A DNA stretch of 64,000 bases, taken from positions 186,001 to 250,000 of the forward strand of contig JAFKLS010000019.1 in the NCBI GenBank assembly GCA_017304675.1, given 5' to 3'. The notes beneath the pieces were generated by a model that saw nothing but the letters and a program-made list of their open reading frames with translations, was not told the DNA's origin and searched no databases. Origin of the DNA: Sphingobacteriia bacterium (GTDB lineage: Bacteria; Bacteroidota; Bacteroidia; Chitinophagales; Chitinophagaceae). A program made the position numbers and the translations under genes. Positions 9,861-17,641 of this stretch are shown one piece after another (the stretch's first letter is position 1; the number at the start of each line of letters is the position of its first letter).

Positions 9861-10619
9861 ATGAAACAGATCCCCAATATCTTCACTTTACTGAATTTAT
9901 TCTTTGGTTGTTTGGCAATTGTTGCAGTTATGCAAACCGGATTAATGGCCACCACAGATGCTAATGGCATGCAACTTATAGAAATACCCGAAAAAATTTA
10001 TTGGGCAAGTATTTTTATTGCTGTGGCTGCTGTTATTGATTTCTTAGATGGTTTTGTTGCCAGGCTTTTAAAAGCATCCTCAGAAATAGGCAGGCAGTTA
10101 GATAGCCTGGCAGATGTTGTAAGTTTTGGCGTAGCTCCCGGTATGATCATATACCAATTCCTGAGATTAAGTTTCGCCCAGCAGGAAAACGGATTAGAAA
10201 TAAGTACAGCCTGGTTATTACCGTCATTTATTATACCCTGTGCCGGTGCTTACCGCCTGGCAAGATTTAATGTAGATACAACACAATCTACGGGTTTTAA
10301 AGGCGTGCCTATACCGGCTGCGGGCTTATTAATAGCTTCTTTTCCGCTGGTATATTGGTTTAGTAATTCGGTATGGCAGGTAGAACTGCTCAGGAACAAA
10401 TGGTTTTGGTATTCCCTTATTGTAATGGTAAGTTATTTAATGGTTTCAACATTACCTATGCTGGCTTTAAAATTTGCTAAAGGAGATACTAAAAAGCTGT
10501 TGCCTTTTATTATACTTGTTGTTATTGCTGTGGTGTGTGCAATTTTATCTGGCTGGATGGCTGTTGCCATTACCTTTGCGGCTTATGTAATCATATCTTT
10601 GGTCTTTAATAAAAAATAA
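9861..10619 (+). CDS. pssA: CDP-diacylglycerol--serine O-phosphatidyltransferase
   Basis: A 252-residue integral membrane protein of the CDP-alcohol phosphatidyltransferase family. The full signature D-x2-DG-x2-AR-x8-G-x3-D-x3-D is present: D60, D63-G64, A67-R68, G77, D81 and D85. The PssA-type N-terminus (KQIPNIFTLLNLFFG) and about seven hydrophobic helices support serine as acceptor. The enzyme makes phosphatidylserine, the precursor of phosphatidylethanolamine, in the inner membrane. purS begins three bases after its stop, so the two are probably cotranscribed, although their pathways are unrelated. Confidence 0.92.
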   Translation: MKQIPNIFTLLNLFFGCLAIVAVMQTGLMATTDANGMQLIEIPEKIYWASIFIAVAAVIDFLDGFVARLLKASSEIGRQLDSLADVVSFGVAPGMIIYQFLRLSFAQQENGLEISTAWLLPSFIIPCAGAYRLARFNVDTTQSTGFKGVPIPAAGLLIASFPLVYWFSNSVWQVELLRNKWFWYSLIVMVSYLMVSTLPMLALKFAKGDTKKLLPFIILVVIAVVCAILSGWMAVAITFAAYVIISLVFNKK

Positions 10620-10621
10620 TC

Positions 10622-10870
10622 ATGGTATACAACGTTCAAATTAAAGTGATGCCTTTAAAGGATTTACTAGATCCGCAAGGAAAGGCTGTTTTAGGTGGGT
10701 TGAAAAATTTAGGGATTACACAAGTAGAAGATGTTAGGGTTGGTAAGCATATTACATTACAGATTCATGCTGCTTCAGAAGAAGCTGCAAAACAAATAGC
10801 CGATGAAACCGCAAAAAAATTATTGGCTAACCCTGTAATGGAATTCTACGAAATTGAAATGGTGAATTGA
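10622..10870 (+). CDS. purS: Phosphoribosylformylglycinamidine synthase subunit PurS
   Basis: At 82 residues this has the PurS size and pattern: a first strand (YNVQIKVMPLKDLLDPQGKA), then VLGGLKNLGITQVEDVRVGKH and a C-terminal helix and strand with AAKQIADETAKKLLANPVMEFYEIE. PurS joins PurL and PurQ in the fourth step of purine synthesis, and handles ammonia transfer. In this window purL and purQ are not nearby; the gene follows pssA at a three-base gap and precedes rsmI. Confidence 0.93.
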   Translation: MVYNVQIKVMPLKDLLDPQGKAVLGGLKNLGITQVEDVRVGKHITLQIHAASEEAAKQIADETAKKLLANPVMEFYEIEMVN

Positions 10871-10942
10871 TTTAGGAAAGATTATAGTAACAGATAAACT
10901 TCCTTTCAAATAAATCAAACATATTTTATTAGTTGAATAAGC

Positions 10943-11608
10943 ATGCTGTACCTTGTTCCCACACCTTTAGGCAATTTAAAAGATATTACGCTTCGGGCAA
11001 TAGAAACACTTAATGCCGTTGATGTAATCCTGTGCGAGGATACAAGAACTTCTTCCAAATTATTGCAGCACTATCAAATTCAAAAACCTTTATCTCCCTA
11101 TCACCAGCATAACGAACACAAAGTAACTGCACATTTGGTTGAACAAATGCAGGCCGGAAAAACATTTGCGTTAATAACAGATGCCGGAACGCCAGGCATA
11201 AGCGATCCTGCATTTTTATTGGTAAGGGCCTGTGTTGAAGAAAATATTAAAGTAGAATGCCTGCCCGGCGCTACTGCTTTTGTGCCGGCCTTGGTTAATA
11301 GCGGCCTTCCCACCAATAGTTTTATATTTGAAGGGTTTCTTCCTTTAAAAAAAGGACGACAAACAAAATTAAAACAACTGGCAGCCGAAGAACGTACCAT
11401 TGTTTTGTATGAAAGCCCCATGCGGCTACTAAAAACCCTGGAAGAACTAATAACCCATTTTGGGGAAAACAGAAAATGTTGTGTTAGCAGGGAGCTTACT
11501 AAAATGTTTGAGGAAAATAAAAGAGGAACTTTGAAAGAAGTATTGGAACATTTCAAATCAAAAACTGTAAAAGGAGAAATTGTGATAGTGGTTGAAGGAA
11601 AGGAGTGA
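10943..11608 (+). CDS. rsmI: 16S rRNA (cytidine(1402)-2'-O)-methyltransferase RsmI
   Basis: A tetrapyrrole-methylase-fold SAM enzyme of 221 residues. It begins LYLVPTPLGNLKDITLRAIE, the RsmI signature, followed by CEDTRTSSKLL, the SAM-binding TDAGTPGISDP loop, and FEGFLPLKKGRQ. It methylates the ribose of C1402 in the decoding centre of 16S rRNA, working with RsmH. It is somewhat shorter than the roughly 280-residue E. coli protein because the C-terminal part is reduced, which is common in this phylum. Confidence 0.93.
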   Translation: MLYLVPTPLGNLKDITLRAIETLNAVDVILCEDTRTSSKLLQHYQIQKPLSPYHQHNEHKVTAHLVEQMQAGKTFALITDAGTPGISDPAFLLVRACVEENIKVECLPGATAFVPALVNSGLPTNSFIFEGFLPLKKGRQTKLKQLAAEERTIVLYESPMRLLKTLEELITHFGENRKCCVSRELTKMFEENKRGTLKEVLEHFKSKTVKGEIVIVVEGKE

Positions 11609-11672
11609 TGAACAATGTTATGATTAAACACTAATAATAAAAACCATAGACTAATTGCCAAATAGCACACAT

Positions 11673-13607
11673 ATGAAAAAACTACTCCTATTGTTTCTTA
11701 TTTCTCATCTTTCATTTTACACGTTTGCACAGCCAGACAGATGGCAACAGCATATAAAATATAATATAGACGTTAAAATGGATGTTGTTACCAATAAGTT
11801 TTCAGGTATTGAGAAGATAGAGTACACCAACAATTCTCCCGATACTTTAGAACGAATTTTTTTACACTTGTATTGGAATGCTTTTCAGCCCAATAGTGAA
11901 ATGGATGTTCGCAGCAGGGAACTGGGTAAAACCCTCCTTACAAATAGAAGAGGAGAACAAACACAGGATTGGGATGCCAGGGTAAAAGACCGCATTAGTA
12001 AGTTAGCTCCTGCAGAAATTGGTTACGATAGTGTGGCTGAAGTAAAAATTAATGGCATTGCACAAAAATTAGTATATCATGAAAGTATTTTAGAAGTACA
12101 GTTAAATAAGCCTGTATTACCCAAAAGCAAAATCATGCTGGATATTAATTTCTTTGCACAGGTGCCTGTGCAGATCAGAAGAAGTGGCAGAGACAATGCA
12201 GAAGGTGTTCGTTATAGTATGAGCCAGTGGTACCCGAAAATGGTAGAATACGATTACCAGGGCTGGAACCCTAACCCTTATGTAGCAAGGGAATTTTATG
12301 GTGTTTGGGGAGATTATGACGTGAAGATTACCATTGATAAAAATTATATGATTGCGGCAACCGGTGTACTGCAAAATGCTGCTGCCATAGGTTATGGATT
12401 TGAAGCACCCGGTACTAAAATTCCGGCAGCAACAGCAGCAACCCTAACCTGGAACTTTAAAGGAGAAAATATCCATGATTTTGTTTGGGCTGCCGATAAT
12501 AATTTTAAACACCTCTCTAAAAAAGTAAGGCCTGATCTTACCCTGCATGTTTTTTACAAAGCCGGAGATTTGAAGCAAGACAGCGCCTGGAAAAATGTGT
12601 TATGGGCTGCAGAAAAAGCGTTGCCTTATATGGAAAGCCGTTTCGGCAAATACCCTTATCCGCAATATTCTTTTATACAGGGTGGCGATGGGGGTATGGA
12701 ATATGCTATGGCTACCTTGTTAAAAGGCCCGGGCTTGGGAACTGTTTTTCATGAATGGATGCATAGCTGGTATCAACATATTCTAGGAACCAATGAAAGC
12801 CTTTTCCCGTGGATGGATGAAGGATTTACAAGTTATGCGGAATCGGAAGTGTCGGCATATTACGATGAACATTTTGCCTTACAATCTCCTTTTATAAACG
12901 AGGCAGAAAAAAATAAGATCAGGAAAACGAATGATGATAACAAACAGAAACTTCCTTTAAACCAGTATGGAAATTATGCAGGCTATATTTCCCTGGCAAA
13001 AAGCGGCCTGGAAGAACCTATGAGTACCCATAGTGATCATTACAACACTAATTTTGCTTATAGTGCCGCAGCTTATTCAAAAGGAGCCATATTCCTTGCA
13101 CAGCTTGGTTATATTATCGGCGATAGCGTTCGCGACAAAGTGTTACTGGAATATTATAATCAGTGGAAGTTTAAACACCCCAATGCCAATGATTTTATCC
13201 GAATTGCTGAAAAAGTAAGCGGTATACAGCTTCAATGGTATAAAGAGTATTGGATGAACAGTACCAAAACCATTGATTATGCTGTAGGCGATATTAATAT
13301 GAATGATGGCAAAACCACTATAACAATTAAACGATTGGGTAAAATGCCCATGCCGGTAGATGTATTGCTTACGTTTAAGGATGGGTCACAGGAAATACAC
13401 TCCATTCCATTAGACCTGATGTTTGGAGCAAAACCCGCTGAAGATAAAACCCTGCGTTTTGTAGAAACAGAATGGCGTTGGACACACCCTGAATACACTT
13501 TTTCTACAACAAGAGGCATTAGAGAACTGAAGAGTATTGAAATAGATGCTTCGCAAAGATTGGCCGATACCAACAGGAACAACAATAAATTGGTTATTCC
13601 CGATTAA
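11673..13607 (+). CDS. Secreted M1-family metallopeptidase
   Basis: A signal peptide (MKKLLLLFLISHLSFYTFAQ) is followed by a beta-rich N-terminal domain and the gluzincin catalytic domain. The zinc site is HEWMH at residues 360-364 with the distal glutamate in WMDEGFTSYAE about 20 residues on. The usual GxMEN exopeptidase motif appears as GGMEYA, as in many Bacteroidota M1 peptidases. It would release amino acids or small peptides in the envelope. ATG 11673 gives a clean signal peptide; the TTG six codons upstream would spoil it. A long bidirectional hairpin separates it from the convergent dcd. Confidence 0.9.
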   Translation: MKKLLLLFLISHLSFYTFAQPDRWQQHIKYNIDVKMDVVTNKFSGIEKIEYTNNSPDTLERIFLHLYWNAFQPNSEMDVRSRELGKTLLTNRRGEQTQDWDARVKDRISKLAPAEIGYDSVAEVKINGIAQKLVYHESILEVQLNKPVLPKSKIMLDINFFAQVPVQIRRSGRDNAEGVRYSMSQWYPKMVEYDYQGWNPNPYVAREFYGVWGDYDVKITIDKNYMIAATGVLQNAAAIGYGFEAPGTKIPAATAATLTWNFKGENIHDFVWAADNNFKHLSKKVRPDLTLHVFYKAGDLKQDSAWKNVLWAAEKALPYMESRFGKYPYPQYSFIQGGDGGMEYAMATLLKGPGLGTVFHEWMHSWYQHILGTNESLFPWMDEGFTSYAESEVSAYYDEHFALQSPFINEAEKNKIRKTNDDNKQKLPLNQYGNYAGYISLAKSGLEEPMSTHSDHYNTNFAYSAAAYSKGAIFLAQLGYIIGDSVRDKVLLEYYNQWKFKHPNANDFIRIAEKVSGIQLQWYKEYWMNSTKTIDYAVGDINMNDGKTTITIKRLGKMPMPVDVLLTFKDGSQEIHSIPLDLMFGAKPAEDKTLRFVETEWRWTHPEYTFSTTRGIRELKSIEIDASQRLADTNRNNNKLVIPD

Positions 13608-13628
13608 AAAATATTGAACTTCATTCAG

Positions 13629-13672
13629 TAAATAAGAGAGGCTGCTTTTTAAAAAGCAGCCTCTCTTATTTA
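13629..13672. terminator. Bidirectional terminator, 22-bp perfect palindrome
   Basis: Bases 13629-13650 are perfectly complementary to 13651-13672 around a centre of TTTTTAAAAA. Both arms carry GAGAGGCTGC and end in A/T runs on either strand, so it can stop transcription of the M1 peptidase gene from the left and dcd from the right. Confidence 0.85.
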
Positions 13673-13689
13673 TACACTAGGAAATTGCA

Positions 13690-14226
13690 TTAAAACTTAT
13701 TCTTCCACATCATGCTTTCTACTGGTCTGTTCGGCTGGCCGCTATATTTGGCATTCGCTTTCTGATTGTATTTTATTTCAATTTCACCATCAACAGGAAA
13801 ATAAATTAACTGACCAATAGGCATGCCTTTATATACTTTCACAGGTTGTTTAACAGATATTTCCAGTGTCCAGTTACCGCAAAAACCAACATCACCTTTT
13901 CCTGCCGTGGCATGAATGTCGATACCCAGCCTGCCTGTAGAAGATTTACCCTCTAAAAAAGGTACATGCACATGTGTTTCGGTATATTCCAGTGTAACAC
14001 CCAGGTAAAAAATATGCGGGTACAATACAAAGCCATCATCGGGTATTTCAAAAGGCTCAATAAGGTTGTGCTTTTTAGCATCAATCATATGATCTTTATA
14101 CGTGGCCAGCGTGCTGCCCAAATGTACATCGTAGCTATTGCTGCCAAGGCATTCGCGTTTAAACGGGGAGAGCACAATGGTGCCCTTTTCCATTTCTTCC
14201 AAAATCCTTTTATCAGATAAAATCAT
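13690..14226 (-). CDS. dcd: dCTP deaminase
   Basis: The 178-residue trimeric dUTPase-fold enzyme begins MILSDKRILEEMEKGTIVL and continues with GSNSYDVHLG. The active-site block is LEGKSSTGRLGIDIHATAGK followed by GDVGFCGNWTLEI. It converts dCTP to dUTP to feed dTMP synthesis, in the cytoplasm. The conserved S-S/T-R and the later Q-P-N-RP end (YSGQPNRPVESMMW) fit Dcd rather than a plain dUTPase. A bifunctional dCTP deaminase/dUTPase cannot be excluded. Confidence 0.93.
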   Translation of the reverse strand: MILSDKRILEEMEKGTIVLSPFKRECLGSNSYDVHLGSTLATYKDHMIDAKKHNLIEPFEIPDDGFVLYPHIFYLGVTLEYTETHVHVPFLEGKSSTGRLGIDIHATAGKGDVGFCGNWTLEISVKQPVKVYKGMPIGQLIYFPVDGEIEIKYNQKANAKYSGQPNRPVESMMWKNKF

Positions 14227-14314
14227 TTCAAATGCTATTTTATAAAGTACTTACTCAAAATTAATGTATGCCGGCTTTTGTAAAGAGAGCATCATTTGTT
14301 GCGTCGCACACTTG

Positions 14315-14322
14315 TACTTTTG
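14315..14322 (+). promoter_or_regulatory. Bacteroidota-type promoter for the phosphopantetheinyl transferase gene
   Basis: TACTTTTG matches the -7 consensus TAnnTTTG of the primary sigma factor in this phylum. A TTTG at 14295-14298 sits in the -33 region. It lies 66 bases before the ATG of the downstream gene in an otherwise empty divergent region. Confidence 0.5.
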
Positions 14323-14387
14323 TGTTATCATTTAACATTGCAAATAAATACATCTTCATTCATAAATCTAAAATCAGAAATTAGAGT

Positions 14388-15011
14388 ATGGCTTTGTTTT
14401 ATCAACAAAATATTAACGAAATAACCCGGTTGGCAATCTGGAAGATTGAAGAGCCTGAAGATTTTTATTTGCAAAAAGTACCAGACAATCCATCGGTACT
14501 TCACCCACATAAAAGATTACAGCACCTTGCAGGCAGGTATTTATTACAGCATCTTTTTGCAGATTTTCCTTACACCGAAATGGTTATTGCAGATACCAGG
14601 AAACCCTATCTGCCTTACGAACAATACCATTTTTCCATTTCTCATTGTGGAGATTATGCAGCAGCCATTGTAAGCAAGAATGAAAGGGTGGGCATAGATA
14701 TAGAGATACCAACGGTAAAAGTATTAAAAGTAGCAGGTAAATTTCTAAGCAATGAAGAGCTTGTAAAATTTCAGTGGGCCAATACGAATATACAGTTAGC
14801 CACCATTTTGTGGTGCGCCAAAGAAGCCATGTATAAATGGTGGGGCTGGGGAGCCGTAGATTTTAAAGAAATGCTTCGGTTACATGCTTTTGAACCGGTA
14901 ACTGCAGGCAGTACATTTAAGGCACGGTTTGCTCATCCTAAAATAGAGGAAGAGCTGGTAATGCAATACAGGATATTTGAAGGGCTTTGCCTGTGCTGGA
15001 CGCACAAGTAA
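14388..15011 (+). CDS. 4'-phosphopantetheinyl transferase superfamily protein
   Basis: The 207-residue protein has the Sfp-type motifs: a conserved RPYLP-like strand (DTRKPYLPYE), FSISHCGDYA, the magnesium-binding VGIDIE, and WCAKEAMYKWWG, corresponding to the WxxKEAxxK signature. It transfers the phosphopantetheine arm of coenzyme A to a serine of a carrier protein. It may serve fatty-acid ACP or a secondary-metabolite carrier; no carrier or synthase gene is adjacent, so its partner is not shown here. Confidence 0.88.
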   Translation: MALFYQQNINEITRLAIWKIEEPEDFYLQKVPDNPSVLHPHKRLQHLAGRYLLQHLFADFPYTEMVIADTRKPYLPYEQYHFSISHCGDYAAAIVSKNERVGIDIEIPTVKVLKVAGKFLSNEELVKFQWANTNIQLATILWCAKEAMYKWWGWGAVDFKEMLRLHAFEPVTAGSTFKARFAHPKIEEELVMQYRIFEGLCLCWTHK

Positions 15012-15014
15012 CAA

Positions 15015-16109
15015 TTAATCGGCTATCCTGATATTGGTTTTGGGAAGTAAGCGAAGGTTCTGCCTCAATTCCTGCTTTAACTGCAATTTTACTATTTGAC
15101 CCATAGTATTGGCTTTTAAAAAAGCAGACTGGTTAAAATGTTCAGCCAGCTCTTTGCGCAGCTGGTCTATTTTATTTTCAGTAGAAATCTGTTCATCTTG
15201 CATAATGTCGAGCAGTTCTTTCATTCTATACTTTGCTGCTGATAAACGAAATGCCATAAGTGTTTTCTCTTCTGCCTGGTATTGCAATATTGATTCCCTG
15301 TTCAGATGCTTTAAAACAATATCTACAAAAGGTTTATTCTCCTTAAAAAACTGCGGCAGGTAAAGATTTTTCCTTCCTTCGTAGCTCTGTTGATCAAAAT
15401 CAATGGCCCTGATGCGGTATTGAAAATCTGATACATCAGGCGTCATGCTCACTACAAAATTATAGCTTCGCATATCGCCTAATAAATGTGTAAAACATCT
15501 TTCATTAAACTTCACAAATTCTTTGGCTAAACGGATCTGGTTTGTTTCCGGCCTGTTCAGGTAATCCCTGATGAAAATATCTCCCGGAATGCCGGGAATA
15601 TGTTCTTCCATCAGTGTATTTTCAAAAGTATGATATGTTATACGGTTAGGTGCCAATAAATGTTCCAGCTCTAAACCAAAAACCCTGCTTGCATCTGCCT
15701 GTTTAATATAATAGTGATCATAATTCTCGTTATAGCGGTTAATGATCTGTATCCTGAAAGGCTGGCTGTTGCCAAAATAACAAAAATCTATTCTTGCAAC
15801 ATCTAACTGGTTTACGAAACTGAGATCCCCCTTTGTTTTAAGGATAGCATAATTTTTAACCAGGTTTTCCCGCAGGTATTGCAGTTCCCTGGTATCGTAT
15901 AAAACTTTTTCCCAGGAAGTATCTTTTCCATCGCTGGTTTTTAAGGGAACGGTATAGGTAAAGTTCATGAGGTCTTTATAAGTAGCAGGCAAGAATACTT
16001 CTCTGCCATATTGCTTCAGATAGCCTCTTAACTTATCTTTTACTGGAAAAATGGGCTTTTTCCTGCTGGGTTTATCAGTAAAATTATTATCGTTTACTTC
16101 TTGTATCAT
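15015..16109 (-). CDS. Uncharacterised protein with a protein-kinase/APH-like catalytic loop
   Basis: I do not recognise a named family for this 364-residue soluble protein. Around residues 205-240 it reads LLGDMRSYNFVV and then IRAIDFDQQSYEG. That arrangement, GD-x3-x-N followed about 20 residues later by a hydrophobic-I-DFD, is the pattern of the catalytic and metal-binding loops in kinase-fold phosphotransferases (HxD...N and DFG/DFD). An upstream acidic/hydrophobic 'LELEHLLAPNRITYHTFENT' could be the hinge region. Its ATG overlaps the stop of the DUF2130 gene by four bases (16106-16109), so they are translationally coupled. Kinase activity is inference. Confidence 0.55.
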   Translation of the reverse strand: MIQEVNDNNFTDKPSRKKPIFPVKDKLRGYLKQYGREVFLPATYKDLMNFTYTVPLKTSDGKDTSWEKVLYDTRELQYLRENLVKNYAILKTKGDLSFVNQLDVARIDFCYFGNSQPFRIQIINRYNENYDHYYIKQADASRVFGLELEHLLAPNRITYHTFENTLMEEHIPGIPGDIFIRDYLNRPETNQIRLAKEFVKFNERCFTHLLGDMRSYNFVVSMTPDVSDFQYRIRAIDFDQQSYEGRKNLYLPQFFKENKPFVDIVLKHLNRESILQYQAEEKTLMAFRLSAAKYRMKELLDIMQDEQISTENKIDQLRKELAEHFNQSAFLKANTMGQIVKLQLKQELRQNLRLLPKTNIRIAD

Positions 16110-17359
16110 TCGCCTAATAATGTATCGGTGTCTTCCAATAAATTTAAGTTTACAGCATCAGAACCGGCTATTCCCTCAATAGATCCCTTAATATGAGCGG
16201 CATTCAGCAATACCTTCTCTAATTGTTTTTCTCTGGCCTTCCAAAGCTTTTCCATAGCCTCCCTTTCTTTTTGAATAGACAGCTTCATAGACATAAAACC
16301 TTCCCTTATTGCTTTCCATTGCTCACTAAATTCGTTGCCTATAAGGTAATCGTAGAGCATTACCATTTTGTCGCCCTTATTTTCCTGGCTCTTTCGGGTA
16401 TCTGCTATTTTAAGAATTGCATTCCTTAATAACAGTACTACACTTCTTACTTCTGTAAAAGTGCATATATATATACCGTCTTTTTCACCAAAGCGCTCCA
16501 TATCTTTTGGTAAAGATTGGGTAACAATCACCGCCACATCGGCTCCCAGCGTACGCATATCGGCTTTTAGTTTTTCAATCCATTCGTTCGAAAAATCTTT
16601 GGTGCGTTTACTTTCATAAATAATCCTGCCGGCTTCATTGCCAAACTGGTTTCTTACTGTTTGAATACAATCGGCCCCACGAACCCCTTTGCCAACTTCT
16701 TCTATTTTATCGAATGGGAAAGTGTTTCTCAAAATTTCTTCCAATAACAATTCCTGTACTTCTCCCTGTAACTGCATAGAGCCCTGTTCCTGCCTGCGTT
16801 TCATTTCTTCGGTTAGTTTTCTCTGATCATCCAGTTGCTTTTGTAATTCCCTCACCTGAAGAATGTGCTCCTGCTCTTTTAGCTGAATACGCTCTGTTTC
16901 TTCTTTTAATAATTGCTCTTTCAGTTTCTCTCTTTCAGAGAGTAATTGTTTTTGCAGGGTGATCTCCATTTCTTCTTCTTTAACTTTTAATACCTGCTCT
17001 TTTTGCAAGAACTCCAATTCTTTTCTTCTTGCTTCTTTTAATTTTTCTTCATTCTCTAAAGATGATTGTTGTAATAATTTTAATTGATTTTCATATTGGG
17101 CTGAAATGGATTTTTGCAAGTGTTGTTTTAACTCGGTTTCTAATTTTTGTTTTTCTTCAATTAATTTTTTATTCAACTCACTATCTTTTGCAGATAATTG
17201 TTGCAGGAGAGAAGTTTCTTTCTGTTTGTATTCTTCTTCTTTGCGTTGCTGCCATTCTTTGGCTTTATTATTCAGCTCTTTTTGAATTTCATCTCTTAAA
17301 GCGTCAGTAGGTTCGAATTGATGGCCACAGTTAGGACAAGTTATATTGAAAGCAGGCAT
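16106..17359 (-). CDS. DUF2130 domain protein with zinc ribbon and long coiled coil
   Basis: The 417-residue protein starts with a CPNCGHQF half zinc-ribbon, continues with about 190 residues of charged heptad-rich coiled coil rich in K, E and Q, and ends with the DUF2130 domain from about 205 (LLEEILRNTFPFDKIEEVGKG, RGADCIQTV, IIYESKRTKDF, ADVAVIVTQSLP). The conserved D and E-x-K pattern (GADC...YESKRT) resembles a PD-(D/E)xK nuclease core, which is an inference. The function is unknown. It is the first gene of a two-gene unit with the kinase-like protein. Confidence 0.85.
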   Translation of the reverse strand: MPAFNITCPNCGHQFEPTDALRDEIQKELNNKAKEWQQRKEEEYKQKETSLLQQLSAKDSELNKKLIEEKQKLETELKQHLQKSISAQYENQLKLLQQSSLENEEKLKEARRKELEFLQKEQVLKVKEEEMEITLQKQLLSEREKLKEQLLKEETERIQLKEQEHILQVRELQKQLDDQRKLTEEMKRRQEQGSMQLQGEVQELLLEEILRNTFPFDKIEEVGKGVRGADCIQTVRNQFGNEAGRIIYESKRTKDFSNEWIEKLKADMRTLGADVAVIVTQSLPKDMERFGEKDGIYICTFTEVRSVVLLLRNAILKIADTRKSQENKGDKMVMLYDYLIGNEFSEQWKAIREGFMSMKLSIQKEREAMEKLWKAREKQLEKVLLNAAHIKGSIEGIAGSDAVNLNLLEDTDTLLGE

Positions 17360-17454
17360 GATAATATTTTTTACAAATTAAGTTGAATTATAGAAACAAA
17401 AAAGCCCGGATCATGTATAACGGGGCCTTGACAGATATGTATTGCAGAAAGGCG

Positions 17455-17493
17455 GATATTAAAAAAGCTTCATCTATCCGGAGATGAAGCTTT
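17455..17493 (-). terminator. Terminator of tRNA-Leu
   Basis: A 12-bp perfect stem (17464-17475 with 17482-17493, six-base loop) starts one base past the tRNA 3' end on the minus strand and is followed there by a run of six T. This is a standard rho-independent terminator. Confidence 0.85.
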
Positions 17494-17494
17494 G

Positions 17495-17578
17495 TGCCCG
17501 GGACAAGATTCGAACTTGCACGCCCTTTCGGGCACCACCACCTCAAAGTGGCTTGTCTACCAATTTCAACACCCGGGC
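17495..17578 (-). tRNA. tRNA-Leu (anticodon GAG)
   Basis: An 84-base class II tRNA reads on the minus strand. The acceptor arm GCCCGGG pairs perfectly with CCCGGGC, with A as discriminator. The anticodon stem CCACU/GGUGG closes a seven-base loop UUGAGGU, giving GAG, which reads CUC and CUU. The long variable arm (GCCCGAAAGGGC region) is typical of leucine. The T arm has the UUCGAAU loop. CCA is not encoded. Confidence 0.93.
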
Positions 17579-17641
17579 TTATACATTAATAATTAAAAGC
17601 AGGCAAATGTAAAATAAGTTACTTATTCATTGCTCATTTTT

